Shown in pieces: positions 34,076 to 43,148 of a stretch of 64,000 nucleotides of DNA. A model generated the notes under the pieces. That model was not told the origin of the DNA. It did no database searches and worked only from the letters and a program-made list of their open reading frames with translations. The translations under genes and the position numbers were made by a program. Position 1 is the stretch's first letter. Each line of letters begins with the position of its first letter. The stretch lies in the NCBI RefSeq assembly GCF_027925525.1, contig NZ_BSDJ01000012.1:124001-188000 (forward strand). The letters are read 5' to 3'. This DNA comes from Paenibacillus tyrphae (lineage in GTDB: Bacteria; Bacillota; Bacilli; Paenibacillales; NBRC-103111).

Positions 34076-34486
34076 TTATTTTACGCGCTGTGCGGGCGTT
34101 TCCGGCTCTTCGACTTTGTCCGCACCTTTAAAAATAACGTCATGAATATGAACGTTCACTTGAACGACGCTAAGTCCGGTCATCGATTCGATGGCTTGCT
34201 TGACATTGTGCTGAACCGCGCTTGCAACCTCCGGAATCCGCGTGCCGAATTCGATGATGACAGACACGTCAATCGCCGCTTCGCGCTGACCCACTTCGAC
34301 CTTTACGCCTTTGGACATATTTTTACGTCCGAGAAACTCGGCGATATCTCCGGCAAATCCGCCGCTCATGCCCGCAACGCCGGGCACTTCTACAGTTGCC
34401 ATACCGGCGATGATCTCGATCACCTCCGGAGCAATCTGAATCGTGCCCATCTCGGTCTTCTCATAATCCGCTGCCAGTGTACTCAT
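34076..34486 (-). CDS. Asp23/Gls24 family envelope stress protein (YqhY-like)
   Basis: A 136-residue soluble protein. Family core: IQIAPEVIEIIAGMATVEVPGVAGMSGG, then VEVGQREAAIDVSVIIEFGTRIPEVASAVQHNVKQAIESMTGLSVVQVNVHIHDV (read in parts). B. subtilis YqhY lies at the same place, after accC, and has been linked to acetyl-CoA carboxylase homeostasis. ATG after AGGAGGTCCTGACC. It is the first gene of the unit ending at the 33153 terminator. Confidence 0.92.
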   Translation of the reverse strand: MSTLAADYEKTEMGTIQIAPEVIEIIAGMATVEVPGVAGMSGGFAGDIAEFLGRKNMSKGVKVEVGQREAAIDVSVIIEFGTRIPEVASAVQHNVKQAIESMTGLSVVQVNVHIHDVIFKGADKVEEPETPAQRVK

Positions 34487-34582
34487 GGTCAGGACCTCCT
34501 AAACATTTGGCTTGCCCACACCTAAACTTATTGTATACTATACCATTCCCTTAAAAATATGACAACGAAGTGAACGGTGTGC

Positions 34583-35941
34583 TTAAGAGTCCGGATCGTT
34601 CACGTCATGCTCTTCCAAAAACTTGATATCGAAGTCGCCGGCCAAAAACTTTTTATGCTCCAGCAGCTTAAGATGGAATGGAATCGTCGAATGTATGCCT
34701 TCGATCGTAAATTCGGCCAAAGCGCGCTTCATTCGCTGGATCGCTTCGTCGCGGTCCTCTCCCCACACGATCAGCTTCGCGATCATCGAATCGTAGTGAG
34801 GCGGAATCGTGTAGCCCGGGTATGCGGCGCTGTCGACGCGGACGCCGAAGCCGCCAGGCGGCAAATAAAATTTGATTTGACCCGCGGACGGCATGAAGTT
34901 GCGCTCCGGGTCTTCCGCGTTGATCCGGCATTCGATCGCCCAGCCGTTGATGCGCACCTCGTCCTGAGTGAACGAAAGCGGCTCGCCTTCCGCGACACGG
35001 ATCATTTCTTTAATAATATCGATGCCCGTGATCAGCTCCGTAACCGGGTGCTCCACCTGAATCCGGGTGTTCATTTCCATAAAGTAAAACTGTCCGTCCG
35101 GTCCGAGCAAAAACTCCAGCGTACCGGCGCCGGAATAATTGACGGCTTTGGCCGCACGAACGGCCGCTTCGCCCATTCGTTCGCGAATCTCCTCGGTCAG
35201 AATCGGACAAGGCGCTTCCTCCACCAGCTTCTGGCGGCGGCGTTGCACCGAGCAATCGCGCTCGCCCAGATGCACCACGTTGCCGTGCTTGTCGGCCAGC
35301 ACCTGAATTTCGACGTGCTTCATCCCCGTCAAATATTTCTCCAAATAAACGCCCGCATTGCCGAATGCTTTTTGTGCTTCCTGCTGGGCGGTCGTAATTT
35401 GCTGAATCAGCATTTCTTCGTTTTCGGCCAGACGAATGCCTTTGCCTCCGCCTCCGGCCGTAGCTTTAATAATGATCGGATAGCCGATCTCGCGGCCCAG
35501 ACGGATCGCTTCGTCCATATCCTCGACAAGGCCGTCGGAGCCGGGGATAACGGGAACCCCCGCTTCCTTCATCGTCTGCTTCGCGACGGATTTGTCGCCC
35601 ATCTTGCTGATCGCTTCCGGCGAAGGACCGATGAACGTAATGTTGCAGCTCTCGCAAATTTCGGCAAAGTCAGCGTTCTCCGCCAAAAAGCCGTATCCCG
35701 GATGAATCGCGTCGGTCTCCGTCAACGTCGCGACGCTCATCAGATTCGTATAATTCAAATAGCTGTCTTTGGAAGCTGTCGGTCCGATACAATAGGCTTC
35801 GTCCGCCAAACGGACATGCAGCGCTTCGCGGTCCGCTTCCGAGTAGACCGCGACCGTAGAAATTCCGAGCTCACGGCATGCGCGAATAATGCGCACGGCG
35901 ATTTCCCCACGGTTGGCGATCAATACTTTTTGAAACTTCAA
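34583..35941 (-). CDS. accC: Acetyl-CoA carboxylase biotin carboxylase subunit
   Basis: A 452-residue ATP-grasp enzyme that carboxylates biotin on AccB, the first step of fatty acid synthesis. [27 protein letters not shown] (in part, [11 protein letters not shown]); ATP site [39 protein letters not shown]. The start is TTG with GGAGGAGAACCC upstream. It follows accB by 20 bases; both are one operon. Confidence 0.97.
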   Translation of the reverse strand: MKFQKVLIANRGEIAVRIIRACRELGISTVAVYSEADREALHVRLADEAYCIGPTASKDSYLNYTNLMSVATLTETDAIHPGYGFLAENADFAEICESCNITFIGPSPEAISKMGDKSVAKQTMKEAGVPVIPGSDGLVEDMDEAIRLGREIGYPIIIKATAGGGGKGIRLAENEEMLIQQITTAQQEAQKAFGNAGVYLEKYLTGMKHVEIQVLADKHGNVVHLGERDCSVQRRRQKLVEEAPCPILTEEIRERMGEAAVRAAKAVNYSGAGTLEFLLGPDGQFYFMEMNTRIQVEHPVTELITGIDIIKEMIRVAEGEPLSFTQDEVRINGWAIECRINAEDPERNFMPSAGQIKFYLPPGGFGVRVDSAAYPGYTIPPHYDSMIAKLIVWGEDRDEAIQRMKRALAEFTIEGIHSTIPFHLKLLEHKKFLAGDFDIKFLEEHDVNDPDS

Positions 35942-35961
35942 TGGGTTCTCCTCCTAGCGGA

Positions 35962-36453
35962 TTATTCCGGTTTCACCAGGAACAGCGGTTGGCCGTACTC
36001 TACCAACTGGCCGTTCTCGACAAGCACTTCGACGATCTGGCCTTTGACTTCGGCTTCGATCTCGTTCATCAGCTTCATCGCTTCGATGATGCAGACGATC
36101 GTCGTTTCCTTCACGCTGCTGCCCTTGGAAACGAACGGCGCCGCTCCCGGTGCCGGAGCTTCGTAGAACGTGCCGACCATAGGGGAAACAATCGTATGTA
36201 AATTGGATGGGATTGCTGCCGGAGCTTCGGCTGCAGGTATGTTGACTGCCGCAGATGTCTGAACGACAGCTTGAGGCGCAGGCTGCTGGGCAACGAGGCT
36301 GGCCGCAGGCTGTGCGGCGGCGACGACGACTTGCTCGGTTTTATTCGGTTTACGGATTAAAAGGCGGGAGCCTTCGTTTTCGATCTCTAGTTCATGCAAA
36401 GATGTTTGATCCACCAGCTTGATCAATTCTTTAATTTCGCTTAACTTAAACAC
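35962..36453 (-). CDS. accB: Biotin carboxyl carrier protein of acetyl-CoA carboxylase
   Basis: A 163-residue protein: an N-terminal [23 protein letters not shown] segment, an Ala/Pro/Gln-rich linker (about 50-90) and a C-terminal biotinyl domain with K127 in [13 protein letters not shown] as the biotinylation site. The start is GTG, set by AAAGGAGTGAATTC; an in-frame ATG 26 codons upstream lies in a GC-rich non-coding-like stretch. Confidence 0.96.
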   Translation of the reverse strand: MFKLSEIKELIKLVDQTSLHELEIENEGSRLLIRKPNKTEQVVVAAAQPAASLVAQQPAPQAVVQTSAAVNIPAAEAPAAIPSNLHTIVSPMVGTFYEAPAPGAAPFVSKGSSVKETTIVCIIEAMKLMNEIEAEVKGQIVEVLVENGQLVEYGQPLFLVKPE

Positions 36454-36583
36454 GGAATTCACTCCTTTGGGCATCTTGTTGACGGCCGCTCCGCAAGCTG
36501 CGGCACGCCCCCGACCAAACGGCAGGCACACCGACGGCTTGTCCCGCGGCAGCGGTCAACACCGTAAAACAAACGACGTTGTT

Positions 36584-36589
36584 ATTATA
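36584..36589 (-). promoter_or_regulatory. Possible -10 element of the accBC promoter
   Basis: The minus strand reads GATATAATAA (TATAAT) about 130 bases upstream of accB. No clean -35 lies 16-18 bases further up (TTTTCT at best). Confidence 0.4.
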
Positions 36590-36718
36590 TCACAATCTTT
36601 CGGTAAGAAAAGAGTTTCCTTGTTCCGGGAATAGCGCGAACTTCTCAGCTCCACCGGCCGTCCCGAAAAGCCGCCGCGAATAAGAAAAGAATATGACGAA
36701 TATCGTCGAACGGTGACA

Positions 36719-36753
36719 TAAAAAAGGAGAGCCGGGTTTTCCGGACTCTCCTT
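36719..36753 (-). terminator. Terminator of the spoIIIA operon
   Basis: AAGGAGAGTCCGG pairs with CCGGCTCTCCTT around a short AAAAC loop and is followed by a T run on the minus strand. It closes the spoIIIA genes before accBC. Confidence 0.85.
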
Positions 36754-36793
36754 GCCTGAATATTCTTCATGCCACCGGCTTCACAGTACCGGC

Positions 36794-37717
36794 TTAAGGA
36801 ATCATTTGTACCGATACGGTGTCAGGGCCGACGCTCAATTCTTTGATCGTTTTATCGATGATGCTGAGCGCTTGGCTTTTCTCCAGCTTGCTTGCTTGGA
36901 CGGTAACCTTCCATTTGTTGGAATCTTGTGTTACAACGGCTTGCGGGAAATCTTTCGTCAAGCTTTCTTCGAGATTCGTAACTTTAGCTTCCATATCTTC
37001 GATTTTCCGCAGCTCTTCCTGCGCCTTAACAGCAGCTTCGGCCGTTTGTTTCGGGTCTGCGATAATTGTCAGGAGCTGCTCGGCCTTCTTAGCCATCTCC
37101 TCGTTGCGCTTAAGCTGAAGGTTTACAAAATAGTCTTTCCCCGATTGGGCAGTCGCCTGCGCTTGCACCTGCTGCAGCACTTTGGCTTCCGTTTCGTTTT
37201 TGGAGACCGGCTGAGCGGCGATCGACGACGTCTCCGCTCCCGTGCTGCTGGGTTTTTCACCCTTACCGGGCTTTTGCTCCGGTTTGCCTTCCGGCTTTTG
37301 TTCCGGCTTCATCTCAGGCTTCTGCTCAGGTTTCATTTCCGGTTTTTGCTCCGGCTTCATCTCGGGCTTCATTTCCGGTTTTTGCTCGGGCTTCACCTCA
37401 GGCTTCTGCTCGGGTTTGATCTCCGGCTTTTGCTCCGGTTTTATTTCCGGTTTTTGTTCCGGCTTCACCTCAGGCTTTTGTTCGGGCTTCACTTCCGGTT
37501 TTTGCCCCGGCTTTTGCTCGCCTCTCGGACCGGCGTTCGCATCTGTCGCTGTCGGATGCATGGCATCCGTTTGTCCGGCGCTGATCGTCATTTCCTTCGG
37601 CGTCGTTCCCGTCACTTCCACATTGCCCACGTCTTCCGTAAACAAGTAGTAGGCGGACAGCACCACCATCAAACTAAGCATGGATACAAGCCAAATGGTT
37701 TGTCTTTTCGAATTCAT
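36794..37717 (-). CDS. spoIIIAH: Stage III sporulation protein AH with long KPEQ repeat linker
   Basis: Mother-cell membrane protein that binds forespore SpoIIQ to form the intercellular channel. The 307 residues have one N-terminal membrane helix (about 7-25), then a linker with a long KPE-Q/V/I/M repeat (residues 67-154), then a helical and YscJ/FliF-like domain (about 190-307; [30 protein letters not shown]). B. subtilis SpoIIIAH has about 218 residues and lacks this repeat. The ATG is after AAGGAGGATATGC. It is last in the operon. Confidence 0.93.
   Translation of the reverse strand: MNSKRQTIWLVSMLSLMVVLSAYYLFTEDVGNVEVTGTTPKEMTISAGQTDAMHPTATDANAGPRGEQKPGQKPEVKPEQKPEVKPEQKPEIKPEQKPEIKPEQKPEVKPEQKPEMKPEMKPEQKPEMKPEQKPEMKPEQKPEGKPEQKPGKGEKPSSTGAETSSIAAQPVSKNETEAKVLQQVQAQATAQSGKDYFVNLQLKRNEEMAKKAEQLLTIIADPKQTAEAAVKAQEELRKIEDMEAKVTNLEESLTKDFPQAVVTQDSNKWKVTVQASKLEKSQALSIIDKTIKELSVGPDTVSVQMIP
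37256..37519 (-). repeat. spoIIIAH: In-frame 24-nt repeats in spoIIIAH
   Basis: About eleven copies of an eight-residue unit, KPEQKPE[V/I/M], residues 67-154. Copies vary at synonymous and at the eighth position, so they diverged after duplication. The tract is near-neutral overall because E and K alternate. Confidence 0.9.
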
Positions 37718-37780
37718 TGCATATCCTCCTTAACGTTTATCCTTGTTAAAATTGAATGTATCGCACCGGCCTCGTACGGC

Positions 37781-38413
37781 TCACTGCTTCCGAGGCTGGA
37801 TCGATATCCGGTGGGCAGGCACATCCAGCCCGCGTTCTACTGCTTCGGTAATCATTTTTTTCACCGTCAGATTTTCTGCGCCCTTGGCGACGACGAGCAC
37901 GCCACGGATTTTCGGCTTAATCGTCTTGACGACGAGCGGCTGCTTGCCGCCCGAAACTTCGTACAGCACTACTTCGCCGTTTCGGGTTACGTCGGTGATA
38001 TGTCTCGTGGCCCCCTGCGGATCTTTCTCATTGGTAATTTGCTGCGTTTCCTTGGTGTTGCGCTCGACGTTCAGTTCCTCCGTCGACTCAATGGTCACCA
38101 GCACTTCCACATCGCCTACTCCGACAATTTTCGACAAGATGTCTCTGAGTTCGGTTTCATACGCTTCCTCATAATCTTTGAACAGGCTTCGCTCTTTGCT
38201 TCCCTGACCGAAGGCCGGCTTGGTCTGATCGGGAGGAGATGCCCGTCCCGTGCCGATGGGATCCACCTCCTTCACGGTGATAAACGAGTTCAGAATCATA
38301 AGCGCGGCGCCTACGAGCCCGAGCAGCAGCACCCATCGAAACGTTTGCGCCCGCTTCGGACCTCCCGGGCCGCCGCCAAGCCACGATTGCATCCTTCTCC
38401 GTATCTCTCCCAT
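37781..38413 (-). CDS. spoIIIAG: Stage III sporulation protein AG
   Basis: A 210-residue channel-ring protein with an N-terminal membrane helix (about 22-42, WVLLLGLVGAALMILNSF) and a ring-building domain that resembles the YscJ/FliF family (ILSKIVGVGDVEVLVTIE, VRGVLVVAKGAENLTVKKMITEAV). The ATG at 38413 has GGAGGTG 8 bases upstream; ATG 38419 overlaps the spoIIIAF stop and is the alternative. An in-frame frame 34 codons further up lies in spoIIIAF. Confidence 0.93.
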   Translation of the reverse strand: MGEIRRRMQSWLGGGPGGPKRAQTFRWVLLLGLVGAALMILNSFITVKEVDPIGTGRASPPDQTKPAFGQGSKERSLFKDYEEAYETELRDILSKIVGVGDVEVLVTIESTEELNVERNTKETQQITNEKDPQGATRHITDVTRNGEVVLYEVSGGKQPLVVKTIKPKIRGVLVVAKGAENLTVKKMITEAVERGLDVPAHRISIQPRKQ

Positions 38414-38418
38414 CCGCA

Positions 38419-39162
38419 TCACCTCCCCGCCGCCAGCTCCAGCCGGATTTGGTCTTCGCCCACCTGCCAATCCTGCTCCAACATCAGTAATATTTGCGTC
38501 TTTTTCTGCAACCATTCAGGCGATAGCTTATTTTCATCCGATTCCCTGCTGCTTATCCGGGAAACAGGCCTCGATTGCGGCTCTCCGATGCGGATATCGA
38601 CACCTGCAACGGGCTCCACCGGTTTAACCGGCTCGATCCCTGTACCCGGACTTGAAGCCGTATCCGTAACGGACGCAACCGGCGATTGCGGTTCCAAGGC
38701 GAGAGAGACGCTGCGGATGACAAGCCGGCCTTCGCTGTCGGCGGCGGTCTCGACCTGAATGCTTCGCACCTTCACCTCGGCCTTCCGCTCGATGCTTCGC
38801 TTCATCAGATCGGCAGCCTGCGCCTCCACCAGCTTGCGCGATTGCTCCTGTTGCTTGGTTTTCAGCGCTTCAGCCCGCTGCAGGGTGACGGGCAGCGACT
38901 CGACCTCTCCGCTTGCCCCGCCCGCCGGCCGTTCCGGGCTCGTCGCGCCGCTTTTGAACAGCGCATCCTTGACTCGCTCATCCAATTGCGACCGTTGGCC
39001 AAGCAGCGAGAAAAGCGGCTGCAGCAGCGTGAGCAGCAGGAACAGGCCGATCACGGTTTTGACGTAGCGCTGCATCGACTGGTTCGGCAGCAGCAGGTCG
39101 ACGAAGGTGGCGAGCAAGATGACCATGACGATCGACTTGAGCCACCCGCTCAGGAAGTCCAA
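38419..39162 (-). CDS. spoIIIAF: Stage III sporulation protein AF
   Basis: A 247-residue protein with two N-terminal membrane segments (about 10-28 and 35-53), followed by a soluble ring-type domain (AQAADLMKRSIERKAEVKVRSIQVETAAD). A Pro/Val-rich linker (about 165-190) precedes the charged end. The start is TTG with GAGGATGACGA upstream. It is larger than the B. subtilis protein (about 206 residues) because of this linker. Confidence 0.9.
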   Translation of the reverse strand: MDFLSGWLKSIVMVILLATFVDLLLPNQSMQRYVKTVIGLFLLLTLLQPLFSLLGQRSQLDERVKDALFKSGATSPERPAGGASGEVESLPVTLQRAEALKTKQQEQSRKLVEAQAADLMKRSIERKAEVKVRSIQVETAADSEGRLVIRSVSLALEPQSPVASVTDTASSPGTGIEPVKPVEPVAGVDIRIGEPQSRPVSRISSRESDENKLSPEWLQKKTQILLMLEQDWQVGEDQIRLELAAGR

Positions 39163-39191
39163 TCGTCATCCTCTCCTTCGCGGGGCGCGAT

Positions 39192-40439
39192 TCAGCGCAT
39201 CATGACGGATACGTTGCCAGCGGCAATCACGATGGTGATCGCCAGGAAAAACATGAGACCGACGACGGCGAGCGCTGCAAATACGAATATCAAACTTTTA
39301 CCAATCGTTTCCAAGCACGTGATCATCGGGTTATCTCCCAAGGGCTGCATCACCGCAGCCGATACATTATAGATGAAGGCAAGCGTTAATATTTTGAGCG
39401 CCGGGAAGGCGCAGAGCACCAGAAGAATGACAACCCCCGCCAGCCCTACCGCATTTTTCACCAGCAGCGAAGCACCGATCACGGTCTCCGAGGCGTCCGA
39501 GAACAACCGCCCGACCACTGGCACGAAGTTGCCGGCAATGTACTTGGCCGTCCGGATCGTCACCCCGTCCGCCGCAGCGCTGCCGATGCCTTGTACCGAA
39601 ACGACCCCCAAAAATACCGTAACGAAAACTCCAAGACACCCTACGCTGATATTCCGCAGCAAATTGGCAAGCTGGGTCACCTTGTATTTGTCCGACAGCG
39701 AGCTGACGATATGCAGCACCGCCGAGAAAAACAGCAGCGGAAATACGATGAAGTAGATCGCTGTCCCGACGGCGTGGATCATGAACACGATCAGCGGGTG
39801 CATGACGGTGACCGTCACCACGTTGCCCATGGAGGCGAGCAGCGTGAGCAGCAGCGGCACAACGGCGATCATGAAGTGGATCATATCGGTGATCGCCGAT
39901 TTCGCATAGCCGATCGCGACGCTGAAGCTGTTGACCGCCATAATCATCAGGACCAGAAACGAAATGGCGTAGGCGATTTTGCTGACGTTATTTTTCTCGA
40001 AGGAGCTTTGCAGCGTTTCCAGCAGCATGCTGAACACGGTAAGAATGACGATGGAAACGAGCAGCTTGCCATTGTAGAGAAGCTCGTGAAACAAATATTT
40101 GAACAGTCCCGAGAAAACCGAGCCGAGGCCGAAATCCTTGGCTCCGAGCAGCAGCTCCATGAAGCTCGGGGCCCGGCTGTCCGGAAAATATCCGCCGTAC
40201 TGCCGGGTCAGCCGGCTCCAGAATTGCTCGACCTGATCGAGCGGCAGCCGCTGCGCCTGCTCCCGGATCAGCTCTTCCGCCGGTACGGCGGCATAAGCGG
40301 TGCCGCAGCAGCCAGCGCCTCCGTCCAACAGGAGCGCCGTGAGGAACGCCGCGCCTAGCAGCAGTCTAAGCCGGAGCGCGCCGCAGGCAGCCAGTCTCCC
40401 GCATGAATGTCGTAACCCTTGCATCCAGCGCCGCCTCAT
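39192..40439 (-). CDS. spoIIIAE: Stage III sporulation protein AE
   Basis: A 415-residue polytopic protein: signal peptide-like N-terminus (about 1-50, ending GTAYAAVPAEE), then eight or so hydrophobic segments from residue 125. The family segment IYFIVFPLLFFSAVLHIVSSLSDKYKVTQLANLLR is present (in parts, FPLLFFSAVLHIV, SDKYKVTQLANLLR). It contributes the transport module of the SpoIIIA-SpoIIQ channel. ATG preceded by GGAGGCG. Confidence 0.95.
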   Translation of the reverse strand: MRRRWMQGLRHSCGRLAACGALRLRLLLGAAFLTALLLDGGAGCCGTAYAAVPAEELIREQAQRLPLDQVEQFWSRLTRQYGGYFPDSRAPSFMELLLGAKDFGLGSVFSGLFKYLFHELLYNGKLLVSIVILTVFSMLLETLQSSFEKNNVSKIAYAISFLVLMIMAVNSFSVAIGYAKSAITDMIHFMIAVVPLLLTLLASMGNVVTVTVMHPLIVFMIHAVGTAIYFIVFPLLFFSAVLHIVSSLSDKYKVTQLANLLRNISVGCLGVFVTVFLGVVSVQGIGSAAADGVTIRTAKYIAGNFVPVVGRLFSDASETVIGASLLVKNAVGLAGVVILLVLCAFPALKILTLAFIYNVSAAVMQPLGDNPMITCLETIGKSLIFVFAALAVVGLMFFLAITIVIAAGNVSVMMR

Positions 40440-40487
40440 CGCTTCGCCTCCACCCGCTTTTTCATGCCGTGCTGCCTATCTCCGGAG

Positions 40488-40877
40488 CTACGCGGGAAGC
40501 AGCTTGACGACCGTTTCGATGATGGCCGAGACGATCGGAATCGCCATCACCATAATGAGAACTTTGCCGGACAGCTCGATTTTGGAGGCGATCGCTTCCT
40601 GGCCGGCATCCCGCACGATCTGGGCGCCGAATTCGGCAATGTAGGCGATGCCGATGATTTTCAGAATCGTTTTGAGAAAAATCAGGTTGATGTTCGCCTT
40701 GTTGGCCAGCTCCTCCAGCACTCCGATCACGGCGGTTATTTTGCCGATCAGAAAGAGAAAGATCGTAATGCCGGTGAAGGCCGTCAGCAGAAAGGCGAAC
40801 ATCGGCTTTTGTTCCTTGATGATCAGCACCAGCACGGTTGTCACCAACCCGAGCCCTACGATTTGAATGATCTCCAC
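40488..40877 (-). CDS. spoIIIAD: Stage III sporulation protein AD
   Basis: A 129-residue membrane protein with four hydrophobic segments. The start is GTG at 40877 (MEIIQIVGLGLVTTVL), preceded by AGGTGAAG; a GTG at 40886 has no SD of its own. Family features: AFLLTAFTGITIFLFLIG and IAYIAEFGAQIVRDAGQEAIASKIELSGKVLIM. Confidence 0.93.
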   Translation of the reverse strand: MEIIQIVGLGLVTTVLVLIIKEQKPMFAFLLTAFTGITIFLFLIGKITAVIGVLEELANKANINLIFLKTILKIIGIAYIAEFGAQIVRDAGQEAIASKIELSGKVLIMVMAIPIVSAIIETVVKLLPA

Positions 40878-40892
40878 GGGCTTCACCTGCTT

Positions 40893-41096
40893 TTATTGGA
40901 AGAGAAAAATCGTCTTGATCTCTTTAAACAAGCTGTCCAGCAGCCGGACCACCATAAACAGCACGACGACGAAGCCGATCACGGTGACCCAATGCGCCAT
41001 ATCTTCTTTGCCCATCTGCTTCAGCACGGTATGAATCATTGCGATAATGATGCCGATGCCGGCGATCTGGAATATCGCGTTTACGTCCACGTTCAT
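40893..41096 (-). CDS. spoIIIAC: Stage III sporulation protein AC
   Basis: A 67-residue membrane protein, start MNVDVNAIFQIAGIGIIIAMIHTVLKQMGKEDMAHW; two membrane segments (about 6-24 and 37-57). ATG with GAGGTGCC upstream. In size and sequence it fits the SpoIIIAC family. Confidence 0.94.
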   Translation of the reverse strand: MNVDVNAIFQIAGIGIIIAMIHTVLKQMGKEDMAHWVTVIGFVVVLFMVVRLLDSLFKEIKTIFLFQ

Positions 41097-41130
41097 TGGC
41101 GGCACCTCACCCTTAAGCCTGGCTCTGCTT

Positions 41131-41649
41131 CTAATACATTAAAATGACGACTAACGCGCCCATCAGCAGGCCGAGGCTTTTCCACATCCGCTCGTACCGC
41201 TCCCGCTCGTCCCGCGCAATGTCCGCTTCCCCTTGCAAACTGCTGACGGTGAGCCTCAGGTGCTTCACCTGGTCATCGCGGTCCGTCAGCCCCAGTGTAG
41301 AGCCAAGCTGCAGCAAAATGTCCCGCTCCGCCGCTTTCATCGACGTCGTTTTCCATCCCCGGCTGACCGCCTGTTCCCAGACGGCCTGTACGGAAAGGCC
41401 GCCGGGCTTGCCGAGTTCCTCCGCAGCGGCTGTAAACAAAGCGCCCGCCGGGGAGTCGTCCGCTCTTGCGGCGCGCCGGAGCGCGTCCGACAGCGGCGTG
41501 AAGCCGTAGACGATTTCCGTTTCCAGCCGCTGCAGCATGCGGATCAGATCGGCGATTTGCCTCGGCCGGCGCGACAATTGGGAAGCTTGGTAAAAGCCGA
41601 ACAGTGTGCCTGCCAGCAAAATCAGCATGGCGCCAAGCAGCTTCAGCAT
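41131..41649 (-). CDS. spoIIIAB: Stage III sporulation protein AB
   Basis: A 172-residue protein with an N-terminal membrane helix (about 3-21), a soluble helical domain resembling the GspF type (LIRMLQRLETEIVYGFTPLSDALRRAA) and a C-terminal membrane helix. ATG with GAGGACCCC upstream. Thought to be membrane platform for the SpoIIIAA ATPase. Confidence 0.92.
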   Translation of the reverse strand: MLKLLGAMLILLAGTLFGFYQASQLSRRPRQIADLIRMLQRLETEIVYGFTPLSDALRRAARADDSPAGALFTAAAEELGKPGGLSVQAVWEQAVSRGWKTTSMKAAERDILLQLGSTLGLTDRDDQVKHLRLTVSSLQGEADIARDERERYERMWKSLGLLMGALVVILMY

Positions 41650-41683
41650 GCGGGGTCCTCGTCTTCTTCGCCGGTTCGTTTCA

Positions 41684-42670
41684 TCAGCTCAGCCCCCCTC
41701 TCCAAGCCAGCCTGTCGTCCAGCCGTTTGTTCTGCTTGTCATAAACGGCCGTTTCCGGGCCCGCTCCCGGCGGTCTGGTCAGTACAACAAAGCGGTCGAA
41801 CACGCCGTCTTCGAGCAGCTCGCGCAGGATCGGGCGACGCCTGAGCTCTGCGGCGTCCCGGCCGTGGGCGGTAGCGATGACGCCGACGCCGGCATGCAGC
41901 GCTTCGTGGATCGCAAGCGCGTCCTCGGCCCGACCGATCTCGTCGGCAATCAGCACCTCCGGCGACATGGAGCGGATCATCATCATCATGCCTTCCGCCT
42001 TCGGACAGCCGTCCAGCACGTCCGTCCGGTACCCGACATCGAAGCGGGGCACCCCTTTGACGCAAGCGGCAATCTCGGACCGTTCGTCGACGATGCCAAT
42101 CTTGAAGGACCGGCGCAAGCCGTTGTCCGCTCCTCCCGTGCCCAGCAATCGGGCCAGATCGCGGACGAGCGTCGTCTTTCCCTGCTGCGGAGGAGAGACG
42201 ATCAGCGTGCGGTACACCCGCTCGCCGCCCGGTTCGAGCAGATAGGGAAGGACCGGCTTGGCGGCATTTTTCCATTCCCGCGCCAGCCGTACGTTGAAGC
42301 CGCTGACATCCTTGATGTATTTCACTTTTCCTTGTTCCAGGACGGTTCGTCCGGCGAGGCCGATCCGGTGTCCGCCGGCAACGGTAATGAATCCCCGCTT
42401 CAGTTCCTCCTCGAACGTGTACATCGAATGCTGCGTTAGCTGCTCCAGCAGCTCCGCACAGTCCCGGCGCGTCGGCCGGTAGGCTTGCCCGGGATCGGCG
42501 CACAATTCGCCCTTGTCCGATACGAAGCCGCAGCCTGAGGCCCAGACGACTTCCAGGGGCCTCTCTTCGCGGATCCGGATTTCTTGCAGCTCGGCGGTAG
42601 TGCGGGTTGGTAGAGTTGCTAGGATCTGCTGCATAGCGGCAGAGAAGAACGGCAGCAGCGACCGGATCAT
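41684..42670 (-). CDS. spoIIIAA: Stage III sporulation protein AA (ATPase)
   Basis: A 328-residue secretion-type ATPase that energises the mother-cell-to-forespore channel. Walker A is SPPQQGKTTLVRDLA; Walker B-type region EVLIADEIGRAEDALAIHEALHAG; sensor region IATAHGRDAAEL. A helix near the N-terminus (QEIRIREERPLEVV) matches the family. The ATG at 42670 follows GGAGGGATAACC; the in-frame extension to 42790 lies antiparallel to yqhV. First gene of the operon, behind a sigma-E promoter. Confidence 0.95.
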   Translation of the reverse strand: MIRSLLPFFSAAMQQILATLPTRTTAELQEIRIREERPLEVVWASGCGFVSDKGELCADPGQAYRPTRRDCAELLEQLTQHSMYTFEEELKRGFITVAGGHRIGLAGRTVLEQGKVKYIKDVSGFNVRLAREWKNAAKPVLPYLLEPGGERVYRTLIVSPPQQGKTTLVRDLARLLGTGGADNGLRRSFKIGIVDERSEIAACVKGVPRFDVGYRTDVLDGCPKAEGMMMMIRSMSPEVLIADEIGRAEDALAIHEALHAGVGVIATAHGRDAAELRRRPILRELLEDGVFDRFVVLTRPPGAGPETAVYDKQNKRLDDRLAWRGGLS

Positions 42671-42705
42671 GGTTATCCCTCCAAGCTGTCCATCTTTTAC
42701 AATCA

Positions 42706-42734
42706 TATGTATGATGCAATCTACTGAACTATGA
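42706..42734 (-). promoter_or_regulatory. Predicted sigma-E promoter of spoIIIAA
   Basis: On the minus strand TCATAGT (42728-42734) and CATACATA (42706-42713) are separated by 14 bases, the sigma-E spacing and consensus (kmATATt / CATACAnT, one or two mismatches). It lies just downstream of yqhV and 36 bases upstream of the ATG. Confidence 0.7.
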
Positions 42735-42738
42735 CCGA

Positions 42739-43011
42739 TTACTTTTTTAAGATTCCAATAAAAATACAGCTCACGCCGATAAGCACCCAAAGCATTTTGC
42801 CCGCCGACAGCTTATCTGCCATCCCCACGAGTCCGATCGTCGTTGTCGTAAGCAGCACGAAAGGCCCGACCAGCGCTAGGCCAGAATTGACCAGAAGCGC
42901 TTTCTCAATCTGGTTGTAGCGCAGCATAAGCAGCCCCGCCATGATCTCGATGCTCCCCGAAAAGATTCGGATCAGCGCCATACTGAGGACGATTTTATTA
43001 ATGACCGACAT
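42739..43011 (-). CDS. yqhV: YqhV-like DUF2619 membrane protein
   Basis: A 90-residue protein with three predicted membrane segments (about 7-25, 40-62, 70-88). ATG after AAGGGGGGAAACGC. Its family always sits upstream of spoIIIAA in bacilli. Function unknown. Diverges from comA with 137 bases between. Confidence 0.88.
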   Translation of the reverse strand: MSVINKIVLSMALIRIFSGSIEIMAGLLMLRYNQIEKALLVNSGLALVGPFVLLTTTTIGLVGMADKLSAGKMLWVLIGVSCIFIGILKK

Positions 43012-43148
43012 GCGTTTCCCCCCTTCGCATTCCTTATGTCATGTTATGCGGGCTCGTCTTATTTTAGGCTTGCGGGGCACACCATTCGCCCAAAATGCAT
43101 ATGATGACACCGTAATTCAACTTTAAAGTTACTGCGAGGCGATACAAG

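Larger units (their letters stand above)
36454..36793. other. Intergenic region between accB and spoIIIAH
   Basis: 340 bases. It holds the accB promoter (-10 near 36584) and the terminator of the spoIIIA operon (36719-36753). A GC-rich inverted section (36480-36560) encodes no plausible protein. Nothing else was seen. Confidence 0.6.

Noticed and set aside
36752-38758. 668-codon plus-strand frame opposite spoIIIAH/AG/AF
   Set aside because: Its repetitive RLLLGLHFRF pattern is the complement of the KPEQ repeats; no start signal.
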